A stretch of 64,000 bases of DNA from an uncultured Eubacteriales bacterium (GTDB taxonomy: Bacteria > Bacillota > Clostridia > Lachnospirales > Cellulosilyticaceae). The DNA is taken from contig URVM01000002.1 in NCBI GenBank assembly GCA_900551325.1, positions 248,001 to 312,000 of the forward strand. Direction: 5' to 3'. The position numbers were made by a program, and so were the translations under genes. Of the stretch, positions 36,238-46,018 are shown in pieces; the stretch's first letter is position 1, and every line of letters starts with the position of its first letter. The notes beneath the pieces were generated by a model. It was not told the DNA's origin. It saw only the letters and a program-made list of their open reading frames with translations, and ran no database searches.

Positions 36238-36300
36238 ATGATTGTGGCCGTTTCACGCTGTCAGAATACAGCGTTTTTTTATTGCAAAAACCTAAACTAA
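36238..36300 (+). CDS. 20-residue leader peptide overlapping a terminator
   Basis: AAAGGGGTG and the ATG at 36,238 start MIVAVSRCQNTAFF, ending in KNLN. The codons 36,256-36,280 form a perfect CGCTGT/ACAGCG stem followed by seven T residues. Ribosome movement over this ORF could control read-through into the mating-channel genes that follow. Inference from arrangement only. Confidence 0.45.
   Translation: MIVAVSRCQNTAFFYCKNLN
36255..36280 (+). terminator. terminator or attenuator inside the leader ORF
   Basis: CGCTGT-CAGAAT-ACAGCG followed by TTTTTTT. Confidence 0.65.
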
Positions 36301-36335
36301 TAAAACAAAAAACATATTAAAAGGAGATAAACATT

Positions 36336-36548
36336 ATGGAATTTTTTAATCAAGCAGTAACAGCATTGCAAACACTCGTAATCGCCCTTGGTGCAGGACT
36401 TGGCATTTGGGGAGTAATTAACCTTTTGGAGGGTTATGGAAACGACAATCCCGGAGCAAAATCTCAAGGTATGAAACAGCTCATGGCAGGCGGCGGCGTA
36501 GCGTTGATTGGCATGACTCTTGTTCCACTACTTAGCGGATTGTTTTAA
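36336..36548 (+). CDS. Maff2 family mobile element membrane protein
   Basis: 70 residues with two hydrophobic segments (ALQTLVIALGAGLGIWGVIN and GGVALIGMTLVPLLSGLF) joined by the conserved EGYGNDNPGAKSQGMKQLMA. It has the size and shape of VirB2-like pilin subunits and sits at that place in the operon. AAAGGAG precedes the ATG. Confidence 0.85.
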   Translation: MEFFNQAVTALQTLVIALGAGLGIWGVINLLEGYGNDNPGAKSQGMKQLMAGGGVALIGMTLVPLLSGLF

Positions 36549-36565
36549 AGAATAAGGAGTAGATT

Positions 36566-37429
36566 ATGGATTTTATCCTTGATGCGATAAACGAGTGGAT
36601 TACAAATCTACTCGTTGACGGCATTATGGGTAACTTAACAGGCTTGTTCGATAACATCAATTCGGAAGTAGCAAGGATTGCAGGAGATGTAGGAAAAACA
36701 CCGTCACAGTGGAATGGCGGTGTTTTCTCCATGATTGAAAATTTATCGGATACTGTTATCATGCCCATTGCCGGAATTATCTTGACCTTTGTGATGTGCT
36801 ACGAGCTGATACAAATGGTCATTGACCGAAATAATATGCACGACTTCCCACCTTCAGACATTTTCAAGTGGATGATGAAAACTTTTATTGCCGTGATACT
36901 GGTCACAAACACATTCCCCATTATGATGGGCATATTTGATGTGGCACAAACGGTCATTTCCAATGCGGCAGGGGTAATCCTCACCGATACCGCCGTAGGG
37001 GTAGAAACCTTAGATGCTCTGCGTGATAGCCTAATGCAAATGGATATAGGCTCCCTTTTGGGGCTGTATCTGCAAAGTTTTATTATGGGTTTAGTTATTT
37101 GGGCATTGACCGTTTGCATTTTTATCATCGTTTATGGTCGAATGCTTGAAATCTACCTTATGACCTCACTTGGAGCAATCCCCATTGCTACCATGCAAAG
37201 CAAGGAATGGAATATGGGAAACAACTATTTAAAGGCTCTGCTTGCCCTTGCCTTTCAAGGCTTTCTCATTATGGTGTGCGTGGGTATCTATGCGGTGCTT
37301 ATTCAGTCTATTGCAACAGATGGTGACCCCATCGGAGCAATTTGGAATTGTATGATGTACACTGTGCTACTTTGCTTTGCCCTCTTTAAGACAGGGACAC
37401 TCTCAAAGAGCATTTTCTCATCTCACTAA
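36566..37429 (+). CDS. VirB6/TrbL-like channel protein (CD0415/CD1112 type)
   Basis: 287 residues with five to six membrane segments, for example VIMPIAGIILTFVMCYELIQ and GFLIMVCVGIYAVLIQSIA. It is taken as the inner-membrane channel component from topology and position after Maff2. AAGGAG upstream. Confidence 0.85.
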   Translation: MDFILDAINEWITNLLVDGIMGNLTGLFDNINSEVARIAGDVGKTPSQWNGGVFSMIENLSDTVIMPIAGIILTFVMCYELIQMVIDRNNMHDFPPSDIFKWMMKTFIAVILVTNTFPIMMGIFDVAQTVISNAAGVILTDTAVGVETLDALRDSLMQMDIGSLLGLYLQSFIMGLVIWALTVCIFIIVYGRMLEIYLMTSLGAIPIATMQSKEWNMGNNYLKALLALAFQGFLIMVCVGIYAVLIQSIATDGDPIGAIWNCMMYTVLLCFALFKTGTLSKSIFSSH

Positions 37430-37448
37430 AAAATGAAAGGAAGATTTT

Positions 37449-37829
37449 ATGGCTTATGTACCAATCCCCAAGGATTTAAGCAATGTAAAAACAAAGGTGG
37501 TGCTTAATCTCACTAAACGACAGCTCATCTGCTTTTCGGCGGCACTGGCAGTAGGCTTACCGCCCTTTTTCATTCTCAAGGACTATATCGGTATAAGTCC
37601 TGCGGTACTGGTGATGATGCTTTTCATGCTACCGCTATTTATGTTTGCTATGTACGAAAAGCACGGTCAGCCACTTGAGGTAATGCTCAAAAACTATGTA
37701 ACGGTGCGGTTTCTCAACCCCAAACAAAGACCCTACCAAACAGATAATTTCTATCCGCTACTGGAAAGGCAATATCAATTAGATATGGAGGTAAATCAAA
37801 TTGTCAAAAATCGAAAACAAGCCCACTAA
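37449..37829 (+). CDS. PrgI family protein (VirB3-like)
   Basis: 126 residues. MAYVPIPKDLSNVKTKVVLN and two close membrane segments (residues 27-75) are typical of PrgI, the VirB3 counterpart. The end overlaps the virB4 start by 29 bases, which fits the usual VirB3-VirB4 pairing. Confidence 0.9.
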   Translation: MAYVPIPKDLSNVKTKVVLNLTKRQLICFSAALAVGLPPFFILKDYIGISPAVLVMMLFMLPLFMFAMYEKHGQPLEVMLKNYVTVRFLNPKQRPYQTDNFYPLLERQYQLDMEVNQIVKNRKQAH

Positions 37830-40206
37830 GCCCCTCAAGCTCACGAGGGCAGAAAAACAAAGCATTACAGTGGCGGTCGAGCAGGCAAGGAATAAGCCTA
37901 AAGGGGTAAAATCCGCACAGGATAGTATCCCTTACCGTCATATTTTCCCCGATGGCATTTGTCATGTAGGCGATAAGCTCTATACCAAAACCCTGCAATT
38001 TGGTGACATCAATTATCAGATTGCACAAAACGAGGATAAGACTGCCATCTTTGAAAGTTGGTGTGATTTCCTCAATTACTTTGACAGCACTATCAAATTT
38101 CAGCTTACATTCCTAAACACCACAGCTAATGCAAAGGACTATGAAAAAAGCGTGTACATTGCTCCACAGCAGGACGATTTTGACAGTATCCGAACAGAGT
38201 ACACCGAGATGCTGCACAATCAACTTTCAAGGGGCAACAACGGACTTGTAAAAACAAAGTACCTTACCTTTGGCATTGAAGCCGATAATATTAAGATTGC
38301 AAAGCCCCGTCTTGAACGCATTGAAAATGACCTGTGGAACGCATTTAAGCGGCTTGGGGTACAGCTTACCTCCCTTGATGGCAAAGAACGGCTAAAGCTC
38401 ATGCACAATATTCTCCGAATGAGTGGCAACGACCCCTTTTCTTTTGAATGGAACTGGCTTGCTCCCTCGGGGCTTAGTACAAAGGACTTTATCGCTCCAT
38501 CTTCCTTTGAATTTAAAGAAAAAGGTACATTCAGAACGGACGATAAATATGGTGCGGTGTCTTTTCTACAGATACTTGCCCCTGAGTTAAATGACCGTGT
38601 GTTATCGGACTTTTTAGAAATGGAAAGTAACCTTGTTATTACCATGCACATTCAGTCAGTAGACCAAATGAAAGCAATCAAAACCATTAAGCGTAAGATT
38701 ACCGACCTTGATAGGATGAAGATTGAAGAACAAAAAAAAGCAGTACGGGCAGGGTATGACATGGATATTATCCCCTCTGACCTTGCCACCTATGGCGGTG
38801 AAGCAAAAAAACTCCTTGCCGATTTGCAAAGCCGTAATGAGCGAATGTTTTTAATGACATTCCTTGTACTAAATACCGCCGACAATAAAAAAGAACTGGA
38901 TAATATTCTCCTGCAAGCAAGCGGTATTGCCAACAAGCATAACTGTACCCTCATTCGCCTTGATTATCAGCAAGAACAGGGTTTTATGTCCTCCCTCCCA
39001 CTTGGAAAATGCCTTGTACCCATACAGCGAAGTTTGACAACCTCAAGCACAGCGATTTTTGTACCCTTTACCACACAGGAGCTTTTTCAGTCGGGTGGTG
39101 AAGCCTTGTATTATGGTTTGAACTCTCTATCAAGTAACCTTATCATGGTAGACCGCAAGCAGCTTAAAAACCCCAACGGGCTAATCCTTGGTACACCCGG
39201 AAGTGGTAAGAGTTTTTCAGCCAAAAGAGAAATCACCAATGTATTTCTCATCACCACAGACGACATCATCGTATGTGATCCCGAGGGCGAATATTTTTCC
39301 CTTGTGCAACGGCTTAAAGGACAGGTAATTAAAATCTCTCCTACCAGTAACCAGTACATCAACCCAATGGACATCAACCTCAATTACTCAGAGGACGATA
39401 GTCCCCTTGCTTTAAAGAGTGATTTTATCCTATCTCTTTGTGAGCTGATTGTTGGCGGCAAAGAGGGATTGACACCTATTGAGAAATCCATTATCGACCG
39501 CTGTGTAACCCTTGTTTATGCAGAATATCTTGCTATCCCCGACCCTGCCCAAATGCCAATCTTAGGCGATTTGTATGATGCCCTTGGCAGGCAGGAGGAA
39601 AAGGAAGCAAAGCATATCCGTTCGGCACTTGAAATCTATGTAACAGGTAGTTTGAGCGTGTTCAACCATAGGACAAATGTGGACATCACAAACCGCATTG
39701 TTTGCTATGACATCAAGGAGCTTGGCAAACAGCTTAAAAAGTTAGGTATGCTTGTGGTGCAAGACCAAGTTTGGAACAGGGTAACCATCAATCGTGCAGA
39801 AAAACGCTCTACTCGTTACTATATGGATGAGTTCCATTTGCTCTTAAAAGAGGAACAAACGGCGGCTTATTCTGTGGAGATTTGGAAGCGTTTTAGAAAA
39901 TGGGGTGGCATTCCCACAGCCATCACGCAGAACATCAAAGACCTCTTATCCTCTCGTGAGGTGGAGAATATATTTGAAAACAGCGATTTTGTGTATATGC
40001 TCAACCAAGCCGCAGGCGATAGGGCTATCCTTGCCAAGCAGCTTAATATCTCGCCCCATCAGCTCTCTTATGTAACAGGTAGCGGTGTTGGGGAAGGACT
40101 GCTTTTTTACGGAAATGTCATTTTGCCCTTTACGGATAAATTCCCGAAAAATACGGAACTTTACAGCATTATGACCACAAAATTGGACGAAACCAAGCAG
40201 GAATAA
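37801..40206 (+). CDS. VirB4-type conjugative ATPase
   Basis: 801 residues starting at a TTG inside the prgI 3' end with ATGGAGGT upstream. CagE/TrbE-type N-terminal domain (residues 60-400), Walker A GTPGSGKSFSAKREI near 463, Walker B YYMDEFHLLL near 673 and the arginine-finger region NIKDLLSSREVENIFENSDF. It powers the mating channel. Confidence 0.93.
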   Translation: MSKIENKPTKPLKLTRAEKQSITVAVEQARNKPKGVKSAQDSIPYRHIFPDGICHVGDKLYTKTLQFGDINYQIAQNEDKTAIFESWCDFLNYFDSTIKFQLTFLNTTANAKDYEKSVYIAPQQDDFDSIRTEYTEMLHNQLSRGNNGLVKTKYLTFGIEADNIKIAKPRLERIENDLWNAFKRLGVQLTSLDGKERLKLMHNILRMSGNDPFSFEWNWLAPSGLSTKDFIAPSSFEFKEKGTFRTDDKYGAVSFLQILAPELNDRVLSDFLEMESNLVITMHIQSVDQMKAIKTIKRKITDLDRMKIEEQKKAVRAGYDMDIIPSDLATYGGEAKKLLADLQSRNERMFLMTFLVLNTADNKKELDNILLQASGIANKHNCTLIRLDYQQEQGFMSSLPLGKCLVPIQRSLTTSSTAIFVPFTTQELFQSGGEALYYGLNSLSSNLIMVDRKQLKNPNGLILGTPGSGKSFSAKREITNVFLITTDDIIVCDPEGEYFSLVQRLKGQVIKISPTSNQYINPMDINLNYSEDDSPLALKSDFILSLCELIVGGKEGLTPIEKSIIDRCVTLVYAEYLAIPDPAQMPILGDLYDALGRQEEKEAKHIRSALEIYVTGSLSVFNHRTNVDITNRIVCYDIKELGKQLKKLGMLVVQDQVWNRVTINRAEKRSTRYYMDEFHLLLKEEQTAAYSVEIWKRFRKWGGIPTAITQNIKDLLSSREVENIFENSDFVYMLNQAAGDRAILAKQLNISPHQLSYVTGSGVGEGLLFYGNVILPFTDKFPKNTELYSIMTTKLDETKQE

Positions 40207-40239
40207 ATCTTTATTATTTAAAATCACAAAAAAATATGA

Positions 40240-40245
40240 TATAAT
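40240..40245 (+). promoter_or_regulatory. candidate -10 box for the cargo gene
   Basis: TATAAT with TTTAAA 17 bases upstream (40,217-40,222). It lies in the AT-rich gap 40,207-40,353 ahead of the cargo gene. Confidence 0.4.
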
Positions 40246-40353
40246 TTTTCAAAAGGTTTTGAGATGATTGGCAACCCTAAAGGCAAATGAATATGAACAA
40301 TTTGAAACATTAGCGAGGGCGTTGTCATTAAATAACTGTTTAGGAGTGCTGAT

Positions 40354-40896
40354 ATGCCCAGTATATATTTTCACGAAGATGATTTTTGTCAGATAGAAAT
40401 ACTACCAATCGAAAATCTCGGTTTCTGCTTAAAACAAGCAGGATGTATAGAGGAATTTGCAAAAACTCATAAAAGCGGTATTGGATATACAGATATGTAT
40501 GTTCGTGATGAAACACCTCTTTCCCTTGCAGATAAAAAAATAGTTCCATCACAACTTAAAAATGCGTTACAAGGGATAACAAAAGAATTTGATGAGGTTT
40601 ATAGTGGATATAGTTCATATCGTGAAAAATGTGAATTTACCCATGCTTTTGGAAATGATAAAAATATCGTTCTGTTTTTTGACGTAAAGAATGGTATTGT
40701 GAAAAACATTTGGCTTACACTGGATACAGATAAAGAAGATAATATATTAACAGCGAAAAATATATTTAGTGCATTATCACGAATCGGCAGTTTTATTATA
40801 GCCGATTGGGGATGGAGTTATATTGAGGATATAGGAAATCACTTAGAAATCGAAAAATATTTACGGCAACGACTAATAGATTTTACCCAAGGATAG
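40354..40896 (+). CDS. AT-rich cargo gene of unknown function
   Basis: 180 residues, mixed alpha/beta, no signal peptide. MPSIYFHEDDFCQIEILPIE and TDKEDNILTAKNIFSALSRI suggest a small cytosolic protein; an immunity-type protein is possible but no family is recognised. Its base composition is more AT-rich than the flanking virB4 and CHAP genes, and it interrupts a pair that is normally adjacent. TAGGAG precedes the ATG. Confidence 0.6.
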   Translation: MPSIYFHEDDFCQIEILPIENLGFCLKQAGCIEEFAKTHKSGIGYTDMYVRDETPLSLADKKIVPSQLKNALQGITKEFDEVYSGYSSYREKCEFTHAFGNDKNIVLFFDVKNGIVKNIWLTLDTDKEDNILTAKNIFSALSRIGSFIIADWGWSYIEDIGNHLEIEKYLRQRLIDFTQG

Positions 40897-40911
40897 ATAT
40901 AATCTAATCTT

Positions 40912-40962
40912 AGCCCACCCCATGCGGTGGGTTTTCTTATGCCCAAAATCAAGAGAGGAGGT
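40912..40962 (+). promoter_or_regulatory. hairpin, T run and TGCCCAAAA leader
   Basis: CCCACCCCATGCGGTGGG stem with TTTTC, then TATGCCCAAAATCAAGAGAGGAGG. Here the ATG of the motif is in frame with the following gene. Confidence 0.65.
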
Positions 40963-40965
40963 TCT

Positions 40966-42705
40966 ATGAAAAAACAATCAAGGCTTCAATTTACCGAAGA
41001 AGAACGTGCCGACCCCACTTTAGAAAAGCCCATAGCGAAATCGGATAAGGCGGCAGATAAACTGGAAAAAGCAAAATCTAAAATTCCAAAAAAAACAGTC
41101 AAGACCAAAGAACGCACCTTTGATGCCGAAACAGGCAAAACAAAGGTGCGTTTGCATTTTGAGGAAGTGGATAAACCAAAGCCACCCTCTAAACTGGAAC
41201 ACAACATTAAGAAAGCTCCGCAAAGAGCTGTTTTATCTGCTGTGCATAAAAAAATCAGTGAAAATGAACAGGATAATGTAGGGCTTGAAGCGGCACACGG
41301 CACAGAAAAGGCAGGAGAATTTACAGTACAGCGTGTCCAAAGTGCCTATCGCTCCCACAAGCTAAAACCCTACCGCACCTTGGCAAAGGCAGAGAAAAAA
41401 AGCATACAAGCCGATATAAATGTTCTTTATAAGAAAAGTATTAGGGATAATCCACAGGCAGTAAGCAACCCTATTTCCCGTTTTCAACAGAAAAGGGCAA
41501 TTAAAAAGCAGTACATTGCCACAAGGTACGGCAAAGGAGCAAAAACCGTACAGACCACAGCAACCACAGCAAAATCAGCAGTCAAAAAAGGTGCAGATAC
41601 AGTGTCAAAATCGGCTGCTGCAATTGCTAAAAATCCAAAGGTGCTACTTATCCTACTTGCCCTTTTTCTACTTATTACTGTTATCAGCGGGGCGGTGTCT
41701 TCTTGCTCTGTCCTATTTCAAGGGGCGATGTCCAGTACGGTATCCACCTCTTATACTTCCGAAAATGAGGAACTCGTTGCTGCAAATGACGATTACACAG
41801 CATTGGAAACAGCACTACAAAAACAGATTGACAATATTGAAAGAGATTACCCCAATTATGATGAATACCGCTATGACTTAGCTACCATCGGACACGACCC
41901 CCATCAGCTTGCATCATACCTTACTGCCCTTCTTCAGTATTTTAAGGCAAGCGAGGTGCAAGGCGAATTACAACGGGTATTTGAAAAACAATACAAGCTG
42001 ACCTTAACCGAAACAGTTGAGGTACGCTACCGCACCGAAACAAGAACTGACAGCGAAGGTAATTCCTACACCGTAGAAGTACCCTATGATTATTACATTT
42101 TAAACGTGAAGCTCACCAACAAGTCCATAAACACTGTGGCAAACAGCCTGCTTACACCCGAACAGCTTGAAATGTACAATGTTTATCTGCAAACAAAAGG
42201 CAACAAACCCCTGCTCTTTGGCGGTGGCTCAATGGATGGCAGCCCTTCCACCGATTTAAGTGGTGTTGAGTTTGTAAATGGCGAAAGACAGGGAAATCAA
42301 AACATTGTGGATATTGCACTTTCACAGGTTGGCAATGTGGGCGGTCAGCCCTATTGGTCATGGTATGGCTTTGATTCTCGGGTGGAATGGTGTGCTTGTT
42401 TTGTATCTTGGGTACTTAATCAAGCAGGATATTCCGAGCCGAAGTTTGCCGCCTGTCAAAACCAAGGCATACCTTACTTTTCTTCAAAGGGACGATGGGC
42501 AAACCGAGGATACCAAGACATTGCCCCCGGCGATGTTATTTTCTTTGACTGGCAAAGCGATGGACATTCTGACCATGTAGGCATTGTTATTGGCACAGAT
42601 GGAAACCGTGTTTATACCGTTGAGGGTAATAGCGGTGATGCCTGCAAAATCAGGGATTATGACCTAAACAGTAGTGTAATTATGGGCTATGGACTTATGA
42701 ATTAA
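40966..42705 (+). CDS. CD1108-type conjugation protein with CHAP peptidoglycan hydrolase domain
   Basis: 579 residues from the ATG at 40,966 (AGAGGAGG upstream). A long charged cytoplasmic part (1-210) is followed by one membrane segment (KVLLILLALFLLITVISGAV), a VirB8-like stretch, and a C-terminal CHAP domain with Cys in EWCACFVSW and His in SDHVGIVIG. It should open the wall for the mating channel. Confidence 0.88.
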   Translation: MKKQSRLQFTEEERADPTLEKPIAKSDKAADKLEKAKSKIPKKTVKTKERTFDAETGKTKVRLHFEEVDKPKPPSKLEHNIKKAPQRAVLSAVHKKISENEQDNVGLEAAHGTEKAGEFTVQRVQSAYRSHKLKPYRTLAKAEKKSIQADINVLYKKSIRDNPQAVSNPISRFQQKRAIKKQYIATRYGKGAKTVQTTATTAKSAVKKGADTVSKSAAAIAKNPKVLLILLALFLLITVISGAVSSCSVLFQGAMSSTVSTSYTSENEELVAANDDYTALETALQKQIDNIERDYPNYDEYRYDLATIGHDPHQLASYLTALLQYFKASEVQGELQRVFEKQYKLTLTETVEVRYRTETRTDSEGNSYTVEVPYDYYILNVKLTNKSINTVANSLLTPEQLEMYNVYLQTKGNKPLLFGGGSMDGSPSTDLSGVEFVNGERQGNQNIVDIALSQVGNVGGQPYWSWYGFDSRVEWCACFVSWVLNQAGYSEPKFAACQNQGIPYFSSKGRWANRGYQDIAPGDVIFFDWQSDGHSDHVGIVIGTDGNRVYTVEGNSGDACKIRDYDLNSSVIMGYGLMN

Positions 42706-42723
42706 GACGAGGAGGGATATTAT

Positions 42724-42975
42724 TTGAACGCAAAACTAAAAAAGGTATTATCCGATATGAAGAAAACTGAGGACAAAATTGGGGTTTTGCAAGATAAATG
42801 GCAAGAATTGAACAAGCAAAAAACCGAGCTTGAAAACCTTGAAATTATCGGACTTATCCGAGGTGCAAAAATCAGCACAGAAAATTTAAACGATGTTATC
42901 ACGGCATACCGCAATAAAAGCGGTGTGCCTTTTTCATCTGAAAAACAGGAGGAAAATAAGAATGAAGAAAACTAA
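42724..42975 (+). CDS. DUF4315 family protein
   Basis: 83 residues from a TTG (GAGGAGGGA upstream). A coiled coil (MKKTEDKIGVLQDKWQELNK) leads to the conserved IIGLIRGAKISTENLNDVIT. Invariably next to DUF4366 in this element family. It overlaps the next gene by 14 bases. Confidence 0.88.
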   Translation: MNAKLKKVLSDMKKTEDKIGVLQDKWQELNKQKTELENLEIIGLIRGAKISTENLNDVITAYRNKSGVPFSSEKQEENKNEEN

Positions 42976-43705
42976 AATCCGTATTTTTGCTGTCATGTTT
43001 ATGGCGGTGCTTTGTATGACTGCCTTTTCAACAACAGCCTTTGCAAGCGGTGGCGACCAGCATGACGCTGGACCCAATTTGCCTGTCGGCGATGCAACAC
43101 CTAAAGAGCCTGATGAAACCCCCGTTCCACTTACACCCGAGGGCAATTTAACCCTTGTGGACGATTTAGAGCGAACGGACGAAATTGATAAGCAGTTTAT
43201 TACCGCCGTATCCAAAAATGGCAACTACTTCTATCTTGTCATTGACCGTGCAGGCAAAGAGGATAATGTATACCTCTTAAACATGGTTGATGAAGCTGAC
43301 CTGCTTGCCCTTATGGAAGATACCCCCACCCAACCTAAAGTTTGCTCTTGTAAGGATAAATGTGAGATAGGTATAGTCAATGCCGATTGTTCTCTATGCA
43401 GTACCGATAAAAACAATTGTATAGGCAAATCCCCCGAAGTGGCAGAGCCTACCGAGCCACAGCCTGAAAAAGATAAGGGTAGCCCAATAGGGATTGTGGT
43501 ACTTCTACTTATATTTGCCTTAGTTGGTGGTGGTACTTTCTACTACTTAAAGGTGGTCAAAGACAAATCAAAACCACAGAGAAATCCTAATATGAACGAA
43601 TATGATTTCGGTGATGACGAGGACGATGAGGACGACTATGTTTATGAACCTACCGCCGAAGAACAGGAAGAAACTGCTGAGGAAAGTGAGGATGATGTAG
43701 AATGA
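42962..43705 (+). CDS. DUF4366 (CD1107-type) surface protein
   Basis: 247 residues from the ATG at 42,962. Signal peptide (IFAVMFMAVLCMTAFSTTAF), Pro-rich region, the conserved GNYFYLVIDRAGKEDNVYLL core, a Cys cluster (CSCKDKCEIG), a C-terminal membrane segment (IGIVVLLLIFALVGGGTFYY) and an acidic cytosolic tail. Probably part of the mating surface. Confidence 0.88.
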   Translation: MKKTKIRIFAVMFMAVLCMTAFSTTAFASGGDQHDAGPNLPVGDATPKEPDETPVPLTPEGNLTLVDDLERTDEIDKQFITAVSKNGNYFYLVIDRAGKEDNVYLLNMVDEADLLALMEDTPTQPKVCSCKDKCEIGIVNADCSLCSTDKNNCIGKSPEVAEPTEPQPEKDKGSPIGIVVLLLIFALVGGGTFYYLKVVKDKSKPQRNPNMNEYDFGDDEDDEDDYVYEPTAEEQEETAEESEDDVE

Positions 43706-43869
43706 CACATTTCACTGACAGCGTGTATGAAAAAATGATGGTGCAAAAGCCGCAATATTCCTCTGCCCCCATCAAGAGCAGACCACCAAAAAGGGAGCAG
43801 AAAATCCGTAAGTTAATTATTGTGCATGAAAAATCAGAAGCCCCAAAACAGGACAAGGAGGGGAAATAA
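43702..43869 (+). CDS. 55-residue conserved element protein
   Basis: MTHFTDSVYEKMMVQKPQYS onward. Starts in ATGA overlap with the DUF4366 stop and ends two bases before the topoisomerase start. Small basic proteins stand at this place in related elements. Function unknown. Confidence 0.6.
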   Translation: MTHFTDSVYEKMMVQKPQYSSAPIKSRPPKREQKIRKLIIVHEKSEAPKQDKEGK

Positions 43870-43870
43870 T

Positions 43871-45943
43871 ATGCAGTTAGTCATTGCAGAAAAACCAAGT
43901 GTTGCACAAAGTATTGCAAAAATATTAGGGGCAACAAACCGCAAGGACGGCTACACCGAGGGGAATGGCTACCTCGTTTCATGGTGCGTTGGGCATTTAG
44001 TAGAACTTGCCCCTGCCGATTGCTATGATGAAAAATACGCAAAATGGCGGTATGAGGATTTGCCCATTCTCCCTGCCAATTGGCAGTACAATGTTTCAAG
44101 CAGTACCAAAAAGCAATTTGATGTGCTGAAAAAACTATTAAAGAATAGCCAAGTTGACACAGTGATATGTGCCACCGATGCAGGGCGTGAGGGCGAGCTT
44201 ATCTTTCGTCTTGTCTATGATAAAGCAGGATGTAAAAAGCCAATAAAAAGGCTTTGGATTTCTTCTCTTGAGGATACTGCTATTCAAAAAGGCTTTGAAA
44301 ATCTCAAGGATAGCAAAGAATATGACAATCTCTATCAAGCTGCACTTTGCAGGGCAAAGGCTGATTGGATTGTTGGTATCAATGCCACAAGGCTATTTTC
44401 TGTTCTCTATGGACAGACCCTTAATATTGGGCGGGTAATGTCCCCAACCCTTGCCATGATTTGTGAGCGTGATGCCAGTATTTCTGTTTTTAAGCCCGAG
44501 CCTTATTATACCGTACACCTTACCTGTAATGGATTTTCCCTTATAGGCGAAAAACAAAAGGATAAAGCACAGGCAATGGCGATTTTACAGGCTTGCGATG
44601 GTCAAAATGTTACTATTGAGAGCGTAGAGAAAAAGCAGAAAGCAGAAAAACCACCCAAGCTCTATGACCTTACCACCTTACAGCGTGAAGCCAACAAACT
44701 CTTAGGTTTTACCGCCCAGCAGACCTTACAATATGCACAAAGCCTTTACGAAAAGAAATATATTACTTATCCCCGAACAGACAGCCGATTTTTAACTGAA
44801 GATATGGAACGTAATATTCCCGTCATAGCCAAAGCTACAGCGAAACTTTTTACATCTAAAAGCGATGAGCTGCCAGTAAACACTGCACAGGTTATTGATA
44901 ACTCCAAAGTCAGTGACCATCATGCCATTATCCCCACAATGAATGTCAAAGGGCTTGATGTACAGAGCTTACCCGCCGGAGAGCGTGAAACGCTGCTACT
45001 TCTTGCCATACGACTTTTGGTTTCTGTGGGCGATATTCACCAATATAGTGAAACAGTTATTACGGCAAAATGCGGTGGGGCTATTTTTACTGCCAAGGGA
45101 AAGACCGTCATCCAAGATGGCTTTAAGGCGGTGCAAAAGCTCTACAAAGGTGAACAGGCAAAGGAAGAAAAAGACCAAGCCCTACCAAGAATTGTCCAGG
45201 GCGATACTTTTACCGCAAAGGCTGAAATCAAGGAGGGTAAAACCTCCCCACCCAAACCTTTTACAGACGATACCCTGCTATCTTCAATGGAAAATGCCAA
45301 CAAAGCCGAAACAGATGCCGAACGTAAGGGTATTGGTACTCCTGCCACTCGTGCAGGCATTTTGGAAAAGCTGATTAAATCGGGACTTGCTGAACGTAAA
45401 GGTGATAAAAAAGCAAAGCATTTTACTGCCACCCACAAGGGTATAGCCCTAATTACTGTACTACCCGAACAGGTGCAGTCCCCTTTGATGACAGCCGAAT
45501 GGGAAGAAAGGCTAAAACTTGTAGAGCATGGCGAACTGTCAGCCGATGAGTTTTTATCAGAGATTGTGGGCATGACATCTTCTCTTATAAAGACCTATGA
45601 AATGATTAAGGGAGCAGCTACCCTTTTTCTCTCTGAGCGTGAGAGTTTGGGGAAATGCCCTCGCTGTGGCAGTGTTGTTAGTGAGAATAAAAAAGGGTTT
45701 TGTTGTTCTGATAGGGCTTGCGGTTTTGCCATTTGGAAAGAAAACCGCTTTTTCACAGCAAAGAAAAAGACCGTAACCAAGGCGATTGTTAGGTCACTTT
45801 TAGAAAACGGAAAAGTAGCTCTTACAGGCTGCTATTCCGAAAAGACAGGCAAGACCTACGATTGCGTTGCTGTTCTTGACGATACTGGAGGGCAGTTTGT
45901 GAACTTCAAAATGGAGTTTGGGGCGAAAGGTGGTGCAAGATAA
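43871..45943 (+). CDS. topB: DNA topoisomerase III
   Basis: 690 residues from the ATG at 43,871 (ACAAGGAGG upstream). Toprim domain (QLVIAEKPSVAQSIAKILGA, CATDAGREGELIFR), active-site Tyr in KKYITYPRTDSRFL, and a C-terminal zinc-ribbon-like part (CPRCGSVV, CSDRACGFAIW). A type IA enzyme that relaxes and decatenates DNA during transfer or replication of the element. Confidence 0.93.
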   Translation: MQLVIAEKPSVAQSIAKILGATNRKDGYTEGNGYLVSWCVGHLVELAPADCYDEKYAKWRYEDLPILPANWQYNVSSSTKKQFDVLKKLLKNSQVDTVICATDAGREGELIFRLVYDKAGCKKPIKRLWISSLEDTAIQKGFENLKDSKEYDNLYQAALCRAKADWIVGINATRLFSVLYGQTLNIGRVMSPTLAMICERDASISVFKPEPYYTVHLTCNGFSLIGEKQKDKAQAMAILQACDGQNVTIESVEKKQKAEKPPKLYDLTTLQREANKLLGFTAQQTLQYAQSLYEKKYITYPRTDSRFLTEDMERNIPVIAKATAKLFTSKSDELPVNTAQVIDNSKVSDHHAIIPTMNVKGLDVQSLPAGERETLLLLAIRLLVSVGDIHQYSETVITAKCGGAIFTAKGKTVIQDGFKAVQKLYKGEQAKEEKDQALPRIVQGDTFTAKAEIKEGKTSPPKPFTDDTLLSSMENANKAETDAERKGIGTPATRAGILEKLIKSGLAERKGDKKAKHFTATHKGIALITVLPEQVQSPLMTAEWEERLKLVEHGELSADEFLSEIVGMTSSLIKTYEMIKGAATLFLSERESLGKCPRCGSVVSENKKGFCCSDRACGFAIWKENRFFTAKKKTVTKAIVRSLLENGKVALTGCYSEKTGKTYDCVAVLDDTGGQFVNFKMEFGAKGGAR

Positions 45944-46018
45944 TATCATTTACAGAATATATCTTTATTCAAACTACCGAATATGATAAAATTAGTAAAA
46001 CATCGTTGGGGGGAGATT

